DNA of 64,000 nt from Desulfotomaculum copahuensis (GCF_001655685.1 NZ_LYVF01000137.1:149729-213728); one strand, 5' to 3'. Positions 26,944 to 39,293 are shown, counted from the first letter of the stretch. Made by a program: numbers and translations. The notes: generated by a model from the sequence alone, not told the origin.

Positions 26944-29900
26944 TTACCGGCATCGATCATACGAGTTAACCGGTTCGTTAACCGAAACAAGCCCTCTCCT
27001 GCTCCTGACTCGCTCTGTGCCCGTAAATGGAAGCAAAGTACCTCTTTCACCCGTTTTTTCTTTTAATAGGGAAGATACAACCCTGTGCTCGGTATGCATG
27101 CTCTCCGGCGCTCCTTCGGCCCCGATTGGTTCTATACCGAGCCCGGCCAATGTATTCAATAGATCGTCCAGTATCTCCTGCCGCCGACGGATGAAGGCGG
27201 AGGCGAAACAGCGCCAGAACACCCAACCGGCGCGTTCAAGGATTCGCTGACGATTCATATCCTCCACCCATTTGTCCGCGCCGTGATACTTGTCGCCGTC
27301 GCATTCCACCGCCAGCCGGGCGTCGTTATGCCCCTCCACCACCATGTCGATGCGGTAATGGCCCACCTTTACTTGCGGTATCACCCGGTAGCCGCGCTGC
27401 GTGAGTTCGTCATACAACTCGCGTTCGAATGGCGACTCGCAAAGCTTGCGCAGGTCCGCCAGGCGAACCTCGTCCTGCGCGAAAGGTGCAGTGAAATGGG
27501 CAATCAGACTGCGGCGCAACCGGTCGGCATTGCTCAAGTCCTCCAGGCTCACTGAACGCACCAGGTACATGCGGTCCCTTGCCCGTGAAGCGGCCACATT
27601 GAAACGCTGAGCGAATGTATCGCGGGATAACGCTATCCCAATGTTGTTGGGCGCTGATACCATGGAGAGAAACATGATGTCGCGTTCTTTGCCTTGAAAC
27701 GTGCGTGCATCGCCACAAGTGATACGGTGACGTTCAATAACTCCCGGCTCAAGTTCGCCGGTCAGCCATTCCCAGATCAGCCGGGCCTGCTTGTCGGCAA
27801 GCAGTGAGACGACGCCGATCGACCGCCCTTCCATGTCCGGATCGGCAACAATCGCCTTAACTTCTTCGATGATGAAGCGCGCCTCAGGCTTGTTGACGTC
27901 GCCTTCGCGGTACCCGTCTTCAACCAGCACGTCGACAAGGGGCGGATCGAGACGTTCGGAGGCTTTTGGAAGGCGTAGCGGCCGCAGTTCGTGATTGTAA
28001 AATTCACGCTTGGAATACTCAATAATCGGTCCGACGCTCCGGAAATGCTCTTTCAGCATCACCGCGCTCCCGGCAAACACCACTTTGAACAGGTCGTAAA
28101 TGGAACGCTCGGGAGACATCTGCGCCCGGTAAGTTTCCACCTGATTGCCGAGGAAACGGGTCATGAGCCTGCGCACTTTCTCCTCCTCCAGACCTATTCC
28201 ATCAGGCGATACCTGCTTGTCATCACCGACTATCAGCACTTTCTTTGCCCGTAAGAGAGCGGGCAAAGCAGTAAGATCAGACTGCGATGCTTCGTCGATA
28301 ATGACAAGGTCAAAGCAACCGAGTTCCGCAGGCAGTGATTCCGACACCCGGTAGTGGGGCATGATCCAGCATGGCACTGCGGGATTAGCTTGAGCAGCTG
28401 CCATGCGGGCATCTTGCCGGTAGCGCACCGCGCGCTTGCCCGTGCCTTTAGCGGCTTTAATGGCGACGAGATAGGCCTGCAAGGCTGACCGGATGCTGGG
28501 GGTGGCATTCTCAGCCAGTTTAAGCCACGTACGCTTCACCACCAAGTCACGGTAGGTCCGGGACAAGTCACTTTCGACGTTACGGCGTTCTTTAGCGAGA
28601 TTTTTTAAATTTTCCTGAACATCAACCGACTCAAGATAAGTCGCCAGACGCCTCAACCGCCAGGATGCACGCCAGTTATCCGGAAGCAGGCGATCCACTG
28701 TACCCGTGAACGGCTGTTTCAGTATTGCGGCATATTTTGGCGCTCCCGAAGCTTCCACCTTGCCGCAGACCTCGCGCACAACGGCAAGATGTACGCTCAA
28801 ACCGAGCACGCGTGAGAGTTCCGCCATTAACGCCGTCCAGCCGGCCTGCATCTGTGCGTCCGTAACCGCCGGATTGCCCAGCCTCCCGGCGAGGAAACCG
28901 CGTATATCATCGACTACCCGCCCGGTCCGGCCCTCCAGGATCTTCTGGATGCGCTCCTTGTTGACCCATACGTTGGCCAAACGGTTTTTCGTAAGATGAT
29001 GCTGAAGCGCCATCTCCAGTTCAGACAACCGTTCTTCATCATCCGCCACTTCACGGACATGCGGCCAGTTGGGAAAAACAAGGAAAGCCTTACTGCGGAG
29101 GGCGCCCTCCGCAGCGACAATGTCTTTAACCTTACAATAATGGGCAAAACCCTGAACAGCGGCCAGACCGTCTTCCGGTTTATCGTCCGGCAAAGCTTCA
29201 AGAGGAAGTTCCCGGGCAAGCGCATTCCAGCGTATGGCCAGTTCACGCAGGGATTTCAACCAGTTGAGGTAGGCGGCGACATGTCTCCAGTCTTCAGCAC
29301 CAACAGGTGGATTACTGAGGATGCGGATGCTATCCAGCAATTTTTTCTGTCCATTTTTCCCGAACAGCCCTTTCAAACCAAAAGGCCTTTTGCCCCCGGC
29401 GAGATTGCCCACTGCTTCAACCAATTCGGGATCAAGTTCCATGCCGGCCGGTGTGTCAACCGGCCGCTCCAGAAACACCTTGCGCTGCTCAATTACCTGA
29501 TCATACCCGGTGCGGAGATTTTCCATCAATTGCAGCAGATCTTCATTGCCTGTACTGAGCAGCCATTGGCGCATGGCGTCTGTCCAAGAGCAGCCTGCCT
29601 GCTTGATCTCATTGCGCTGGTTCCGCAAATTTTCAATTTCCAGGAGCAGTTGCCGGGCGCAGGCCAGCGTTTCCTGGCTTGAATCGGCCAGCGCCGGGAC
29701 ATCGCCATTATCAATACGCTTTTTGAACTCTTCGAACCGGGAAAGGTCGCGGTGGACTACAAGCAATGTACTGGCATCAGGAAATTCAACCAACTGCGGA
29801 AGGGAGGTGTCAAGATAATCAATGTCGGGCCCCAAGATGCGCCGTGCTTCGCGCAACCGGACAATGTCCGCACCAGAAAATTGCGGTGCAAACTCCGGCT

Positions 29901-31617
29901 CCACACCAAGCGCGTCGGGTATGTAATCAAATTGTCCCTCGTTTTCAACCACTTCGCGGGCCGCATCCTGGGGATCGATTTCCTCCGTTTCCAATGTAAT
30001 CTTTGCCAGGTTACGTTTTGCCCACTCCCCGATCTTGCGGTCGATGCCGGCCAGCTTACTATGCAGGATATCAAGCGTTTCTTCCATATGCTTGATTTCT
30101 TGAGCTGTACCCTTGCGGTCGAGACTTTGTACCTCAGTGGCGATTTTTTGAATGGCATGTTCGAACTGTTTCATACCTTGCTGTTCGCTGGTCAGCAAGG
30201 AAATGGCGAGAGGGCGGATCTCATCCGGCAACTGTTCCCGCAGCACGGCCAGAGCCGGATCTTTCATCGAGGTCACCAGCACCCTTTTGCCCCCGGCCAG
30301 GTAATGACAGATGATGTTGGCAATGGTGTGCGTCTTGCCGGTACCGGGCGGTCCCTGGACAACGACGCCGTTGTAAACATCCAGCAACTGGATAATGCGC
30401 ACCTGCTCGTCGTTGAACGGCTTCGGAAAATAAATGTCCCGCGCCGTCTTGCCGCCCGCGCTGCGCCCGTCATGATAAGACATGGACATACCACGGAAGG
30501 ACGGCAATTCCACGTCAGGATTTGTGGTTTCCGGTGCGGTTACGATGGCTGCCACCGCAGGTGGAAAAGCGTTGGTTTTTTCAACCCCCTTTCTAATCTT
30601 TTCCAGGTCTTGTAGAAACAGGTTGCTGGTGCGTGGACGCGCAAAGAGCACCCAGGTGTCGGTTATCTTAAGTTTGTCACCGGCCTTGGGCAAAGTACGG
30701 TCCCCTGCCGTTACCACGTTCGGCCAGTATATGCTATTTTCACCAAGATTGGTTACAGCCACGTGCAGTAAATGCTCGAACGTAGAGCTGTCAAATGGTG
30801 AAAAAGTTGTCGTGGCCTTGCCGAAGAATTCTCTCGCTTCTTTCTCAAGGGCGATAACGCCCGGATTGCCGGCAGACGCGTACCATTCGATCTCCAACCG
30901 GGCATCAATATCGCGCGGCTGGATTACTATTTCGGACGTTGTGGGGTTGAGTGAAATCTCAACCGGGCGCACAACCAGCGGGTAAGTAACAGTAGTGCTA
31001 CCGGTTTTCCAGACACCGATACCGACACCCCAGACCAGTTCGATTTGTGCTTCGACAATACCGCCCTCAAGCTGCTGTTTCAGCGTAAAAAGACGGGAAT
31101 AAAGCCGGATGGTATTGCGGCGGAGGTTCTCTTCCCCGGCCCAGGGGCGCCACCTGGAATCAAGATAGATGTCGAACTGAGCCTTTACCTGCGCCGCCCG
31201 GTCATAATCGGAAAGATTGACGGTGGTCTCACCGCCAAGTGTTCGCTTGTCTTTCCCGGGTGGACTGGCGTAAGAAGAATGATGGTCCGCTGTTAGCAGG
31301 GCCGACCCGTCGATGGACTTGAGCAGGCTGGGCTCTTCGTCCGGTTTTTGAGACATGCTCACCCACGGACGGAGCAACGCGCTGGTGATTTCCGGCGGCT
31401 TCGTTTCGTACAACCGCTCAACGGAAAGCCAGATTTCTTCCTCACTTTCCGGTCCGTTGACATTCAACCGTATACCGGGCAGCCCCTGCATCTGATGCTC
31501 ATAAAAAGCAAACATCCTATGTTGGGCAATGTTAGCCGCCGGCTTGCTCCTTAACCGCGCGGATTGCTGCGCGAATTCGATAAGGGAAAGGAGTCGCTCC
31601 CTTTCGATAGTCATCAT
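26944..31617 (-). CDS. Large SF1 helicase with C-terminal restriction-nuclease-like domain
   Basis: 1557 residues from ATG 31617, 6 nt after GGAGG. An N-terminal region of about 400 residues precedes the helicase core: Walker A GPPGTGKTHTIANIICHYLA (about 420), Walker B LVIIDEASQSDLTALPAL (about 1090), motif III VLIVGDDKQVSP, and motif VI VAASRARDRMYLV. Near the C-terminus SPFERELYDELTQRGYRVIP, YRIDMVVEGHNDARLAVECD and RQRILERAGWVFWRCF form a PD-(D/E)XK/Vsr-like nuclease of the type seen in DUF4011/DUF2726-related helicases. Such single-gene helicase-nucleases are often antiphage. The middle is long and partly coiled. Confidence 0.85.
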   Translation of the reverse strand: MMTIERERLLSLIEFAQQSARLRSKPAANIAQHRMFAFYEHQMQGLPGIRLNVNGPESEEEIWLSVERLYETKPPEITSALLRPWVSMSQKPDEEPSLLKSIDGSALLTADHHSSYASPPGKDKRTLGGETTVNLSDYDRAAQVKAQFDIYLDSRWRPWAGEENLRRNTIRLYSRLFTLKQQLEGGIVEAQIELVWGVGIGVWKTGSTTVTYPLVVRPVEISLNPTTSEIVIQPRDIDARLEIEWYASAGNPGVIALEKEAREFFGKATTTFSPFDSSTFEHLLHVAVTNLGENSIYWPNVVTAGDRTLPKAGDKLKITDTWVLFARPRTSNLFLQDLEKIRKGVEKTNAFPPAVAAIVTAPETTNPDVELPSFRGMSMSYHDGRSAGGKTARDIYFPKPFNDEQVRIIQLLDVYNGVVVQGPPGTGKTHTIANIICHYLAGGKRVLVTSMKDPALAVLREQLPDEIRPLAISLLTSEQQGMKQFEHAIQKIATEVQSLDRKGTAQEIKHMEETLDILHSKLAGIDRKIGEWAKRNLAKITLETEEIDPQDAAREVVENEGQFDYIPDALGVEPEFAPQFSGADIVRLREARRILGPDIDYLDTSLPQLVEFPDASTLLVVHRDLSRFEEFKKRIDNGDVPALADSSQETLACARQLLLEIENLRNQRNEIKQAGCSWTDAMRQWLLSTGNEDLLQLMENLRTGYDQVIEQRKVFLERPVDTPAGMELDPELVEAVGNLAGGKRPFGLKGLFGKNGQKKLLDSIRILSNPPVGAEDWRHVAAYLNWLKSLRELAIRWNALARELPLEALPDDKPEDGLAAVQGFAHYCKVKDIVAAEGALRSKAFLVFPNWPHVREVADDEERLSELEMALQHHLTKNRLANVWVNKERIQKILEGRTGRVVDDIRGFLAGRLGNPAVTDAQMQAGWTALMAELSRVLGLSVHLAVVREVCGKVEASGAPKYAAILKQPFTGTVDRLLPDNWRASWRLRRLATYLESVDVQENLKNLAKERRNVESDLSRTYRDLVVKRTWLKLAENATPSIRSALQAYLVAIKAAKGTGKRAVRYRQDARMAAAQANPAVPCWIMPHYRVSESLPAELGCFDLVIIDEASQSDLTALPALLRAKKVLIVGDDKQVSPDGIGLEEEKVRRLMTRFLGNQVETYRAQMSPERSIYDLFKVVFAGSAVMLKEHFRSVGPIIEYSKREFYNHELRPLRLPKASERLDPPLVDVLVEDGYREGDVNKPEARFIIEEVKAIVADPDMEGRSIGVVSLLADKQARLIWEWLTGELEPGVIERHRITCGDARTFQGKERDIMFLSMVSAPNNIGIALSRDTFAQRFNVAASRARDRMYLVRSVSLEDLSNADRLRRSLIAHFTAPFAQDEVRLADLRKLCESPFERELYDELTQRGYRVIPQVKVGHYRIDMVVEGHNDARLAVECDGDKYHGADKWVEDMNRQRILERAGWVFWRCFASAFIRRRQEILDDLLNTLAGLGIEPIGAEGAPESMHTEHRVVSSLLKEKTGERGTLLPFTGTERVRSRRGLVSVNEPVNSYDRCR

Positions 31618-31665
31618 TCTTTGCCTCCCGACAGTAACGAAGAATCGCACACTCCCAATATTACA

Positions 31666-31704
31666 TTTTTATTCCATCGATTATTACTTTTTTATTCCAT
31701 CGAT
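31666..31704 (+). repeat. Two tandem copies of a 16-bp direct repeat
   Basis: TTTTTATTCCATCGAT occurs at 31666-31681 and again at 31689-31704, separated by 7 bp, just upstream of the helicase start and next to repeat copy B. It might be a regulator site or a slippage product; the sequence does not say. Confidence 0.6.
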
Positions 31705-31721
31705 GACACTATCTTCTCACT

Positions 31722-31885
31722 GGAAAGCCACAGAGTTTTCACCCCGCAACTTTACAATATCAAGTCCCTGCGACAGGTCGTTGTCAGATAAAATCAATAT
31801 TTATTTCCCTGCAATAATGCCGTCTCCTGCCGCTTTCCAACAAATTATTTTGCAACCAGGAAATTGTTTATTCTTCTAACAACAG
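31722..31885 (+). repeat. Copy B of the direct repeat of about 165 bp
   Basis: Counterpart of 23590-23755, same orientation. Shared blocks include CACCCCGCAACTTTA-like, GTCAGATAAAATCAA and TGCCGTCTCCTGCCG. A one-base length difference in the middle shifts the frame between copies. It lies in the roughly 430-bp gap between the helicase and chemoreceptor genes. The rest of that gap (31886-32078) is AT-rich, with no gene seen. Confidence 0.7.
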
Positions 31886-32093
31886 TTAAAATATTCAATT
31901 TACGCTGATCGCCGGACACCATCCGGGAACTTCGCCATTCTACCCGGAAGGGCTGCCCTGTTCCCCAATATAAAAATCAGATTTTTTAACCATAAAAAGG
32001 TAAAAGTTATTTTTTGGTTAAAGTTTTAACTTTACTTAACGATTTTTATTATGAAATCCAATCGGTCTCACTTATGGAGTGGAGGAAACGCTG

Positions 32094-34004
32094 ATGAAAA
32101 AATCGTTGCAATTTAAAATTTTAGCGGCAGCAATAGTTGTTACTTTTTTGGGGATTGGCGTGCTGACTTTTTACTTTGCCACCAATTTAAGTCATGTTTA
32201 TTTACAAACAATGAAAGAACAGCAACTGGACAGCAGCCGCGACTCGGCTTATTTGATCAGCCAAAACCTGCTTCCTTTAAAAGAGTTGGTTACCGGTACG
32301 GCAGAAGATTTCAAGCACTTCGATTTGGAAAACCTCACTGAGGCGCAACAGTACATTATTCATGAGGCAAAAAACAGGCAAATAATCGGCGACTTGTATT
32401 TCGGACGGCAAGGCGATGGTAAATTTATACAAAGCAACAGCAGCTTAAAATTACCTCCCGGCTACGACCCGAGAACAAGAGACTGGTATAAGGAGGCCAG
32501 TACGGCAGGTAATTTTATTACCACCGCCCCTTATGTTGACGCTTTCACCGGTAAAATTTGCGTTACCATGGCCTCGCCCGTGATTAAAAATGATCAACTG
32601 CAGGGTGTAATAGGCATTGATGTTTATCTTGATTCCCTGCAACAATTTATCAGCCGGGTAAAAGTGGGCCAAAAAGGATACGCCTATATTTTTGACAACG
32701 GGGGAACTATTATTGCACATCCCAAATCCGGCTATCAGGGGTTAAGCATGGCCAACCCAACGGATGAACAATTAAAAAAAGCCGGCTTGAGCAAAAATGA
32801 ATTTTCCCGGGCATTTGGAACGCTCCGGCCGCAATTTCAAAACAGGGAGAATGGTGAGGTGAACTATTTTAGCCCGACGCAGAATGTTTCTGTTTTTGGC
32901 TATTTTGCTTCCATCCCCGGCTTCCCCTGGAAAATAATGTACGTAGACGACAGCCGGGAGGTGGCCGCTGCTGTCAATGCCACCCTGACTAAATCAGTGT
33001 TCATTGGTATATTCATCCTTGTTGTGATTTGTTCCCTATTATGGTTTATCACCAACAAAAGTCTGGCGCCGGTCAAAAATATTATTGGGTCTTTAAAATC
33101 GGTTGCTGAAGGTGATTTTACCTCAGAGATAAAAATTACTTCTCATGACGAAATAGGCGAAATCGGTATGTCTTTAAATATTATGCTGGAAAAATTACGC
33201 GCTTCGCTGTCCCAAATACGTGAAGCGACAAGTACTGTAGCCGCATCAGCGGAAGAGATCTCATCCGCCACCCAACAGATCGCTTCCGGCAGCCAGAACC
33301 AGGCTTCTGAAATTCAACAGATCGCAGACACAACGGAGGAAATCAGCAACACGGCGCAAAAGCTTTTTGAGCACGTTAAAGACATGGCTTTAATGGCCGG
33401 GGACACGGCGGAAAGCGCCAATTCAGGTCAACAGGCGCTGGAGGCCAACTTCAGCAGTATAGAAGAAGCCGGCGGTAAATTAAAGGATTTGGAGAAAAGC
33501 GCCGGCAGAGTCAATGACATATTAAATATTATTAATGAAATAGCGGGGCAAACTAATCTTCTGGCCTTGAATGCCGCCATTGAAGCGGCCAGGGCCAGGG
33601 AACACGGCCGCGGTTTTTCCGTCGTGGCGGAAGAAGTAAGGAAGTTGGCTGTACGTTCCGTGGAAGCGACAGCCGAAATTGCCGGCGTTATCAATGAAAT
33701 CCGGCAAAATATGCAGGAGGCGTTGAAAGTGGTAGAAAACAGCGATCTCCTGGGTAGGCAGGCTGTTGAAAATTTCAAGGTGATCAAACGAAATATTGAC
33801 GAACTTGGCGAGCGGGTGAAGCAGATAGATCAGGTGGCCAGAACACAAGTTGAGCTTACAGCCAATGCATCCCGGGCAAGCCAGAACATCTCCGCGGCAA
33901 CCGAACAAATATCAGCCACCATAGAAGAGAACAGCGCATCTTCGCAAGAGCTGGCCGCAACTGCGGATCAAATGGCCCATTCAGTAGAACGGTACAAAAT
34001 ATAA
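32094..34004 (+). CDS. Methyl-accepting chemotaxis protein
   Basis: 636 residues from ATG 32094, 8 nt after GGAGG. Membrane segment 1 is at about 7-28. An extracellular dCache-type sensor follows ([35 protein letters not shown]). Membrane segment 2 is at about 300-322, then HAMP. The cytoplasmic signalling hairpin has the conserved tip [20 protein letters not shown] and [20 protein letters not shown]. It signals to CheA from the inner membrane. The dCache fold often binds amino acids or small acids; the ligand is unknown. No other chemotaxis genes are nearby. Confidence 0.95.
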   Translation: MKKSLQFKILAAAIVVTFLGIGVLTFYFATNLSHVYLQTMKEQQLDSSRDSAYLISQNLLPLKELVTGTAEDFKHFDLENLTEAQQYIIHEAKNRQIIGDLYFGRQGDGKFIQSNSSLKLPPGYDPRTRDWYKEASTAGNFITTAPYVDAFTGKICVTMASPVIKNDQLQGVIGIDVYLDSLQQFISRVKVGQKGYAYIFDNGGTIIAHPKSGYQGLSMANPTDEQLKKAGLSKNEFSRAFGTLRPQFQNRENGEVNYFSPTQNVSVFGYFASIPGFPWKIMYVDDSREVAAAVNATLTKSVFIGIFILVVICSLLWFITNKSLAPVKNIIGSLKSVAEGDFTSEIKITSHDEIGEIGMSLNIMLEKLRASLSQIREATSTVAASAEEISSATQQIASGSQNQASEIQQIADTTEEISNTAQKLFEHVKDMALMAGDTAESANSGQQALEANFSSIEEAGGKLKDLEKSAGRVNDILNIINEIAGQTNLLALNAAIEAARAREHGRGFSVVAEEVRKLAVRSVEATAEIAGVINEIRQNMQEALKVVENSDLLGRQAVENFKVIKRNIDELGERVKQIDQVARTQVELTANASRASQNISAATEQISATIEENSASSQELAATADQMAHSVERYKI

Positions 34005-34006
34005 CG

Positions 34007-34034
34007 GCGGGCGTGGCGGAACTGCCACGCCCGC
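34007..34034. terminator. Stem-loop between convergent chemoreceptor and glmS genes
   Basis: GCGGGCGTGGC / GCCACGCCCGC-type perfect stem of about 11 bp with a 6-nt loop directly after the chemoreceptor stop. There is no T-run on either side, so termination strength is doubtful. Confidence 0.5.
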
Positions 34035-34070
34035 TCCATGCCGTTCATACCGTTTTCCCATTCCGGCCCC

Positions 34071-35900
<1,830 letters not shown>

Positions 35901-35936
35901 ATATTAAAACCTCCGTTTGTTTCTAAAAACTAGCAA

Positions 35937-35962
35937 AGCCGGGGCATAACAAAACCCCGGCT
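35937..35962 (-). terminator. Terminator-like hairpin between ribozyme and glmS
   Basis: Minus-strand AGCCGGGG / CCCCGGCT stem with a 10-nt loop, followed by TTTGCTAGTTTTT, about 35 nt before the glmS start. It could attenuate transcription or protect the cleaved mRNA end. The T-run is interrupted. Confidence 0.5.
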
Positions 35963-36042
35963 ATCTGAACATTTTCTTAAAGCGCTCTTTAAGCATGCGC
36001 TTGCGCAATGTTCCGGAAACCTCAGTTCACCCGTCGCCACCA

Positions 36043-36273
36043 GGCACCTTTGTCCCGGCGGTTACCCGCCGGTTTTGTCATGCCGTTGACGGTCGTGGCC
36101 GACCGGGGAGCATCCGCCGAAAATTTCGATGCACTCCCTCCTCGTCAACCCGGAAAACAGAAATCAGCCTCCCGTCTGGAAAGCACAGGACGGGATTTTC
36201 AATAAGTATACGGACCGGGACTCCGTCCGGTTCAAAAATACCGGCTGAATTGCCCCCTCCGGGTTCTGGCGCT
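36043..36273 (-). ncRNA. glmS ribozyme
   Basis: The minus strand shows the hallmark cleavage region A/GCGCCAGAAC (cut between 36273 and 36272) and the conserved core GTTGACGAGGAGGGAGTGCA followed by TCGAAATTTTCGGCGGATGC and the CTCCC closing strand. It ends with the P3 hairpin (GGTCGGCCACGACC) and a P4 stem closed by GGCA/TGCC, to about 36043. The P1 extension is long. It cleaves its own mRNA when glucosamine-6-phosphate is bound, lowering GlmS. Confidence 0.93.
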
Positions 36274-36398
36274 ATGTATTCAGTTGTCCAACCGTTCAGC
36301 CGGCGGCATTCCCCCTTTCCACATCATATGCGCCGCAGCCGGCAAGCGGTGCGCACCGGCGGCAAACTTTCCGCCGTGCCGCCACGCCGGCTGAACCA

Positions 36399-36427
36399 AT
36401 TATATAACTTCATCCGGCCGGAGTAAA
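36399..36427 (-). promoter_or_regulatory. Promoter for the glmS transcript
   Basis: Minus strand TTTACT (36427-36422), 17-bp spacer, TATAAT (36404-36399). It places the start about 120 nt upstream of the ribozyme cleavage site. The leader before the ribozyme contains GC-rich hairpins. Confidence 0.75.
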
Positions 36428-36631
36428 GAACATTTCCCTCCCAGGCATAACAACCCTGTAAACCGCAGCCGCAGGCGAACCACCATATTGCACTCCTGTC
36501 ATCCATGCAACCCGGCAATATACGCCGCCATAAGCCTGGAAACAAGGCACAGACTGGAAAATAGCAGGTTCACCGGCTGTTCTTGCAAGCGTTCCAGACG
36601 ACATACAACCTCTTCATCCAACCGGCCGCCG

Positions 36632-37966
36632 CTATGTCAGCTTTCCGATCAGGTCAACCAGTTCACCCACGATGGTACGCAATTGATCCATGTCGCGCCC
36701 TTCGGCCATCACCCGCACCAGCGGTTCGGTGCCCGACGGGCGCACCAGGATGCGTCCGTAGCCATCCAGGCACTCCTCCCGTTCCCGGACGGCCGCGGAC
36801 AGTTCCGGGTGGTGGATCACCTTTTCTTTATCCGCCACCGGCACATTCTCCAGCAACTGGGGTAGCCGCTCCATGCCGGCGGCAAGTTCCCCCAGGGAGA
36901 CGCCGCTTTCCCGGACCACGGACAGCAGTTTCAGGCCGGTCAGCAGGCCGTCACCGGTGGTATTATAATCCAGGAAGAGAATATGTCCGCTCTGTTCCCC
37001 GCCGAAGGTGGCTCCGGTGCGCAGCAATTCCTCCAGCACATAGCGGTCCCCCACTTTGGTCTGGACCACATTGATTCCGTTTTCCTGCAACGCCAGATGC
37101 AGGCCCAGGTTGCTCATCACCGTCACCACCACGGTGTTTTTGGCCAACCGTCCCTTGCTTTTCAAGTCCCGGGCACAGATCATCATAATCTGGTCGCCGT
37201 CCACCAGGTTGCCCGCCTCATCAACAGCCAGCACCCGGTCGGCGTCACCGTCGTGGGCCAGGCCCAGGTGGGCGCCGTGCTCCACCACCGCGGCCTGCAG
37301 CGCCGCCGGTTTGGTGGAGCCGCAGCTCGCGTTGATGTTTACGCCGTCGGGAAGGCTGAAAATGGGCACCACTTCCGCCCCCAGTTCGGCCAGCAGGCGC
37401 GGGGCGATGCGGCTGGCCGCCCCGTTGGCGCAGTCCACCACTATTTTCAGTCCGTCCAGTCCGCCCGGCGCCGCTTCTTTTAAAAAGCCGGTGTAACGGC
37501 CGGCCGCATCACTGATTTCATAACAGCGGCCCACCCCTCCCCCCACCGGCGCCGGGATGCCGCCGGGGCAGGTAACCAGTTGCTCGATTTCTTCTTCCAC
37601 CTCGTCTGAAAGTTTGTAGCCGCTGGGGCCGAAAAATTTAATGCCGTTGTCGGCCACCGGATTGTGGGAAGCGGAAATAACCACCCCGCCGCTCGCTCCC
37701 AGGGCACGGGTGAGATAGGCGATGGCCGGTGTGGGCATCACACCGACTTTCAATACATCCACTCCGGCCGAGCAGATGCCGGCCACCAGCGCCGCCTCCA
37801 GCATATCACCGGAAATGCGCGTATCCCGCCCAATGACCAAACGCGACCCGGAAAGTCCGCGGGAAAGCACACAGGCGCCGGCGCGGCCCAGTTTTAAAGC
37901 CAGGTCCGGGGTCAATTCCCGGTTGGCCACACCACGCACGCCGTCCGTGCCGAACATTACTCCCAT
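36632..37966 (-). CDS. glmM: Phosphoglucosamine mutase
   Basis: 444 residues from ATG 37966 ([12 protein letters not shown]), 7 nt after AGGAG; an extension to 37996 is not needed. Motifs: catalytic serine loop [20 protein letters not shown] (about 92-110), metal-binding loop [16 protein letters not shown], sugar-binding [10 protein letters not shown] and phosphate-binding [15 protein letters not shown]. It converts glucosamine-6-P to glucosamine-1-P, the step after GlmS. The conserved cdaA-cdaR-glmM order is present, and GlmM can inhibit CdaA in other Firmicutes. Confidence 0.96.
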   Translation of the reverse strand: MGVMFGTDGVRGVANRELTPDLALKLGRAGACVLSRGLSGSRLVIGRDTRISGDMLEAALVAGICSAGVDVLKVGVMPTPAIAYLTRALGASGGVVISASHNPVADNGIKFFGPSGYKLSDEVEEEIEQLVTCPGGIPAPVGGGVGRCYEISDAAGRYTGFLKEAAPGGLDGLKIVVDCANGAASRIAPRLLAELGAEVVPIFSLPDGVNINASCGSTKPAALQAAVVEHGAHLGLAHDGDADRVLAVDEAGNLVDGDQIMMICARDLKSKGRLAKNTVVVTVMSNLGLHLALQENGINVVQTKVGDRYVLEELLRTGATFGGEQSGHILFLDYNTTGDGLLTGLKLLSVVRESGVSLGELAAGMERLPQLLENVPVADKEKVIHHPELSAAVREREECLDGYGRILVRPSGTEPLVRVMAEGRDMDQLRTIVGELVDLIGKLT

Positions 37967-37997
37967 AATCAGTCTCCTTTCACGGCAAACAAGCAAT

Positions 37998-38027
37998 ATT
38001 ATATCCTTCGTCTCCGGTTGATGTCAA
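37998..38027 (-). promoter_or_regulatory. Promoter for glmM
   Basis: Minus strand consensus TTGACA (38027-38022), 18-bp spacer, TATAAT (38003-37998), about 32 bp before the glmM start. So glmM can be transcribed apart from cdaA-cdaR. The remaining 38028-38306 holds no gene that I can see. Confidence 0.85.
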
Positions 38028-38306
38028 TTTGCTACATAGTATGACAGAGCCACTTTTCCCGTACCAGGTCCCCTTCCGGCCAAACTCTACGTTACCCGGC
38101 AAACACCTGACCGAAGCATTTAATCAGCTCATTAATAGCCGGCTTCAAATTAGCCACCGCTTATTCCCCGGTATTTCCGCCTGCCGGAGCCGGCAACCCG
38201 TTCCAAAAAGCTAAATATGCGCCGTCAACTTTTGCCGTCACAAAAAAAACTTCCTTACTTCTGCACCATGATCGCGGCAAGAGTTTACTTGCCCATACCC
38301 CCGCCG

Positions 38307-39293
38307 CTACTGCCCGGATGGCGATGGAGACAGTGGAGGTGACGGTGTCTGTCCCCCGGACGACGGTTGTTTCCCGCCGGTTTGGCCCGGTTCCTGATTC
38401 ACCGCCTGCAGGTGTACCGTCACCTCCACCCGGTCCGGCCGCAGTCCGGCCGCCCCCGCAGGCGCCTGCAGGTTCACCGTTTGCGTTACATCCTGCTGCG
38501 CCCCGCTGATGTCCAGCGCCCCGGTTTTAACGCTTTGAATGCCGTCCAGCACATTGCCTGGCGCCGAAACCTGCACATTGTCCGGCTGCACGGTCACGTC
38601 CCGCACCTGGTAACCCGGCGCTGGATCACCGGTAATCTGTGGTTTTACGGCCACGGTTTTGGTAGGCAGGGGGGTAACCGGCACCTCCACTTTGGCCACC
38701 CGGGAGGAAATATTCACCCCGGCCGGAATGCCGGAAAGGGTCACCACCCGCGTCACCGGTCCGCTGGCCGCCTGAATGTTTACTTCCGCCACGGCCCGGG
38801 CCAGCGGCTGCACCAGCCGTGCCGGACCGCCGGCCAGCACCGTGCCGGGATCAACTTTGGGCTCCAGTGCATTGTAACCGGGTGCCGGTGTGCCGTCCAG
38901 GGAAACCACCACTGGAATGCGTTTTTCAATAATCCGGTCCACCAGTACGCGCACCCGGTCCGGGGAAACCCGCAACAGGCGCAGGCCGGGAGGAATATTG
39001 ACCGCCACATCGACAGTGTCGTCCCCGGCGGTCACCCCGGAAAGATCCACTGAAGCCTGAAAATCCCCGGCGTCGATACCAACCAACTGCCCGCGGGTAC
39101 CCTGCACCTGCACCGATACAGCGGCAGGTAAACCGTCCACCGATATTTGTGCCGGCAGTCCGCGGGCGGACAGACTGACGTTAAATGTACGGGTATCCAG
39201 CGGGTTTTGTTCGTTGGTCACATATACCCAGAGCAAAAGAGCCATGAATAATGAAAGTATTTTGATCGAAAAGTCCCGCCATTCAAACCGCAA
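38307..39293 (-). CDS. cdaR: YbbR-domain protein CdaR, regulator of CdaA
   Basis: 328 residues from TTG 39293 with GGGAGGTG 7 nt upstream. There is one N-terminal membrane segment (about 9-24, SIKILSLFMALLLWVYVTNE). Four YbbR repeats follow outside the membrane, each with a PxxV...G pattern (RVSPDRVRVLVDRIIEKRIP; VTVQPDNVQVSAPGNVLDGI). The C-terminal tail is Pro/Gly/Ser-rich. CdaR binds and modulates the cyclic-di-AMP synthase encoded 39 bp upstream. Confidence 0.92.
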   Translation of the reverse strand: MRFEWRDFSIKILSLFMALLLWVYVTNEQNPLDTRTFNVSLSARGLPAQISVDGLPAAVSVQVQGTRGQLVGIDAGDFQASVDLSGVTAGDDTVDVAVNIPPGLRLLRVSPDRVRVLVDRIIEKRIPVVVSLDGTPAPGYNALEPKVDPGTVLAGGPARLVQPLARAVAEVNIQAASGPVTRVVTLSGIPAGVNISSRVAKVEVPVTPLPTKTVAVKPQITGDPAPGYQVRDVTVQPDNVQVSAPGNVLDGIQSVKTGALDISGAQQDVTQTVNLQAPAGAAGLRPDRVEVTVHLQAVNQEPGQTGGKQPSSGGQTPSPPLSPSPSGQ

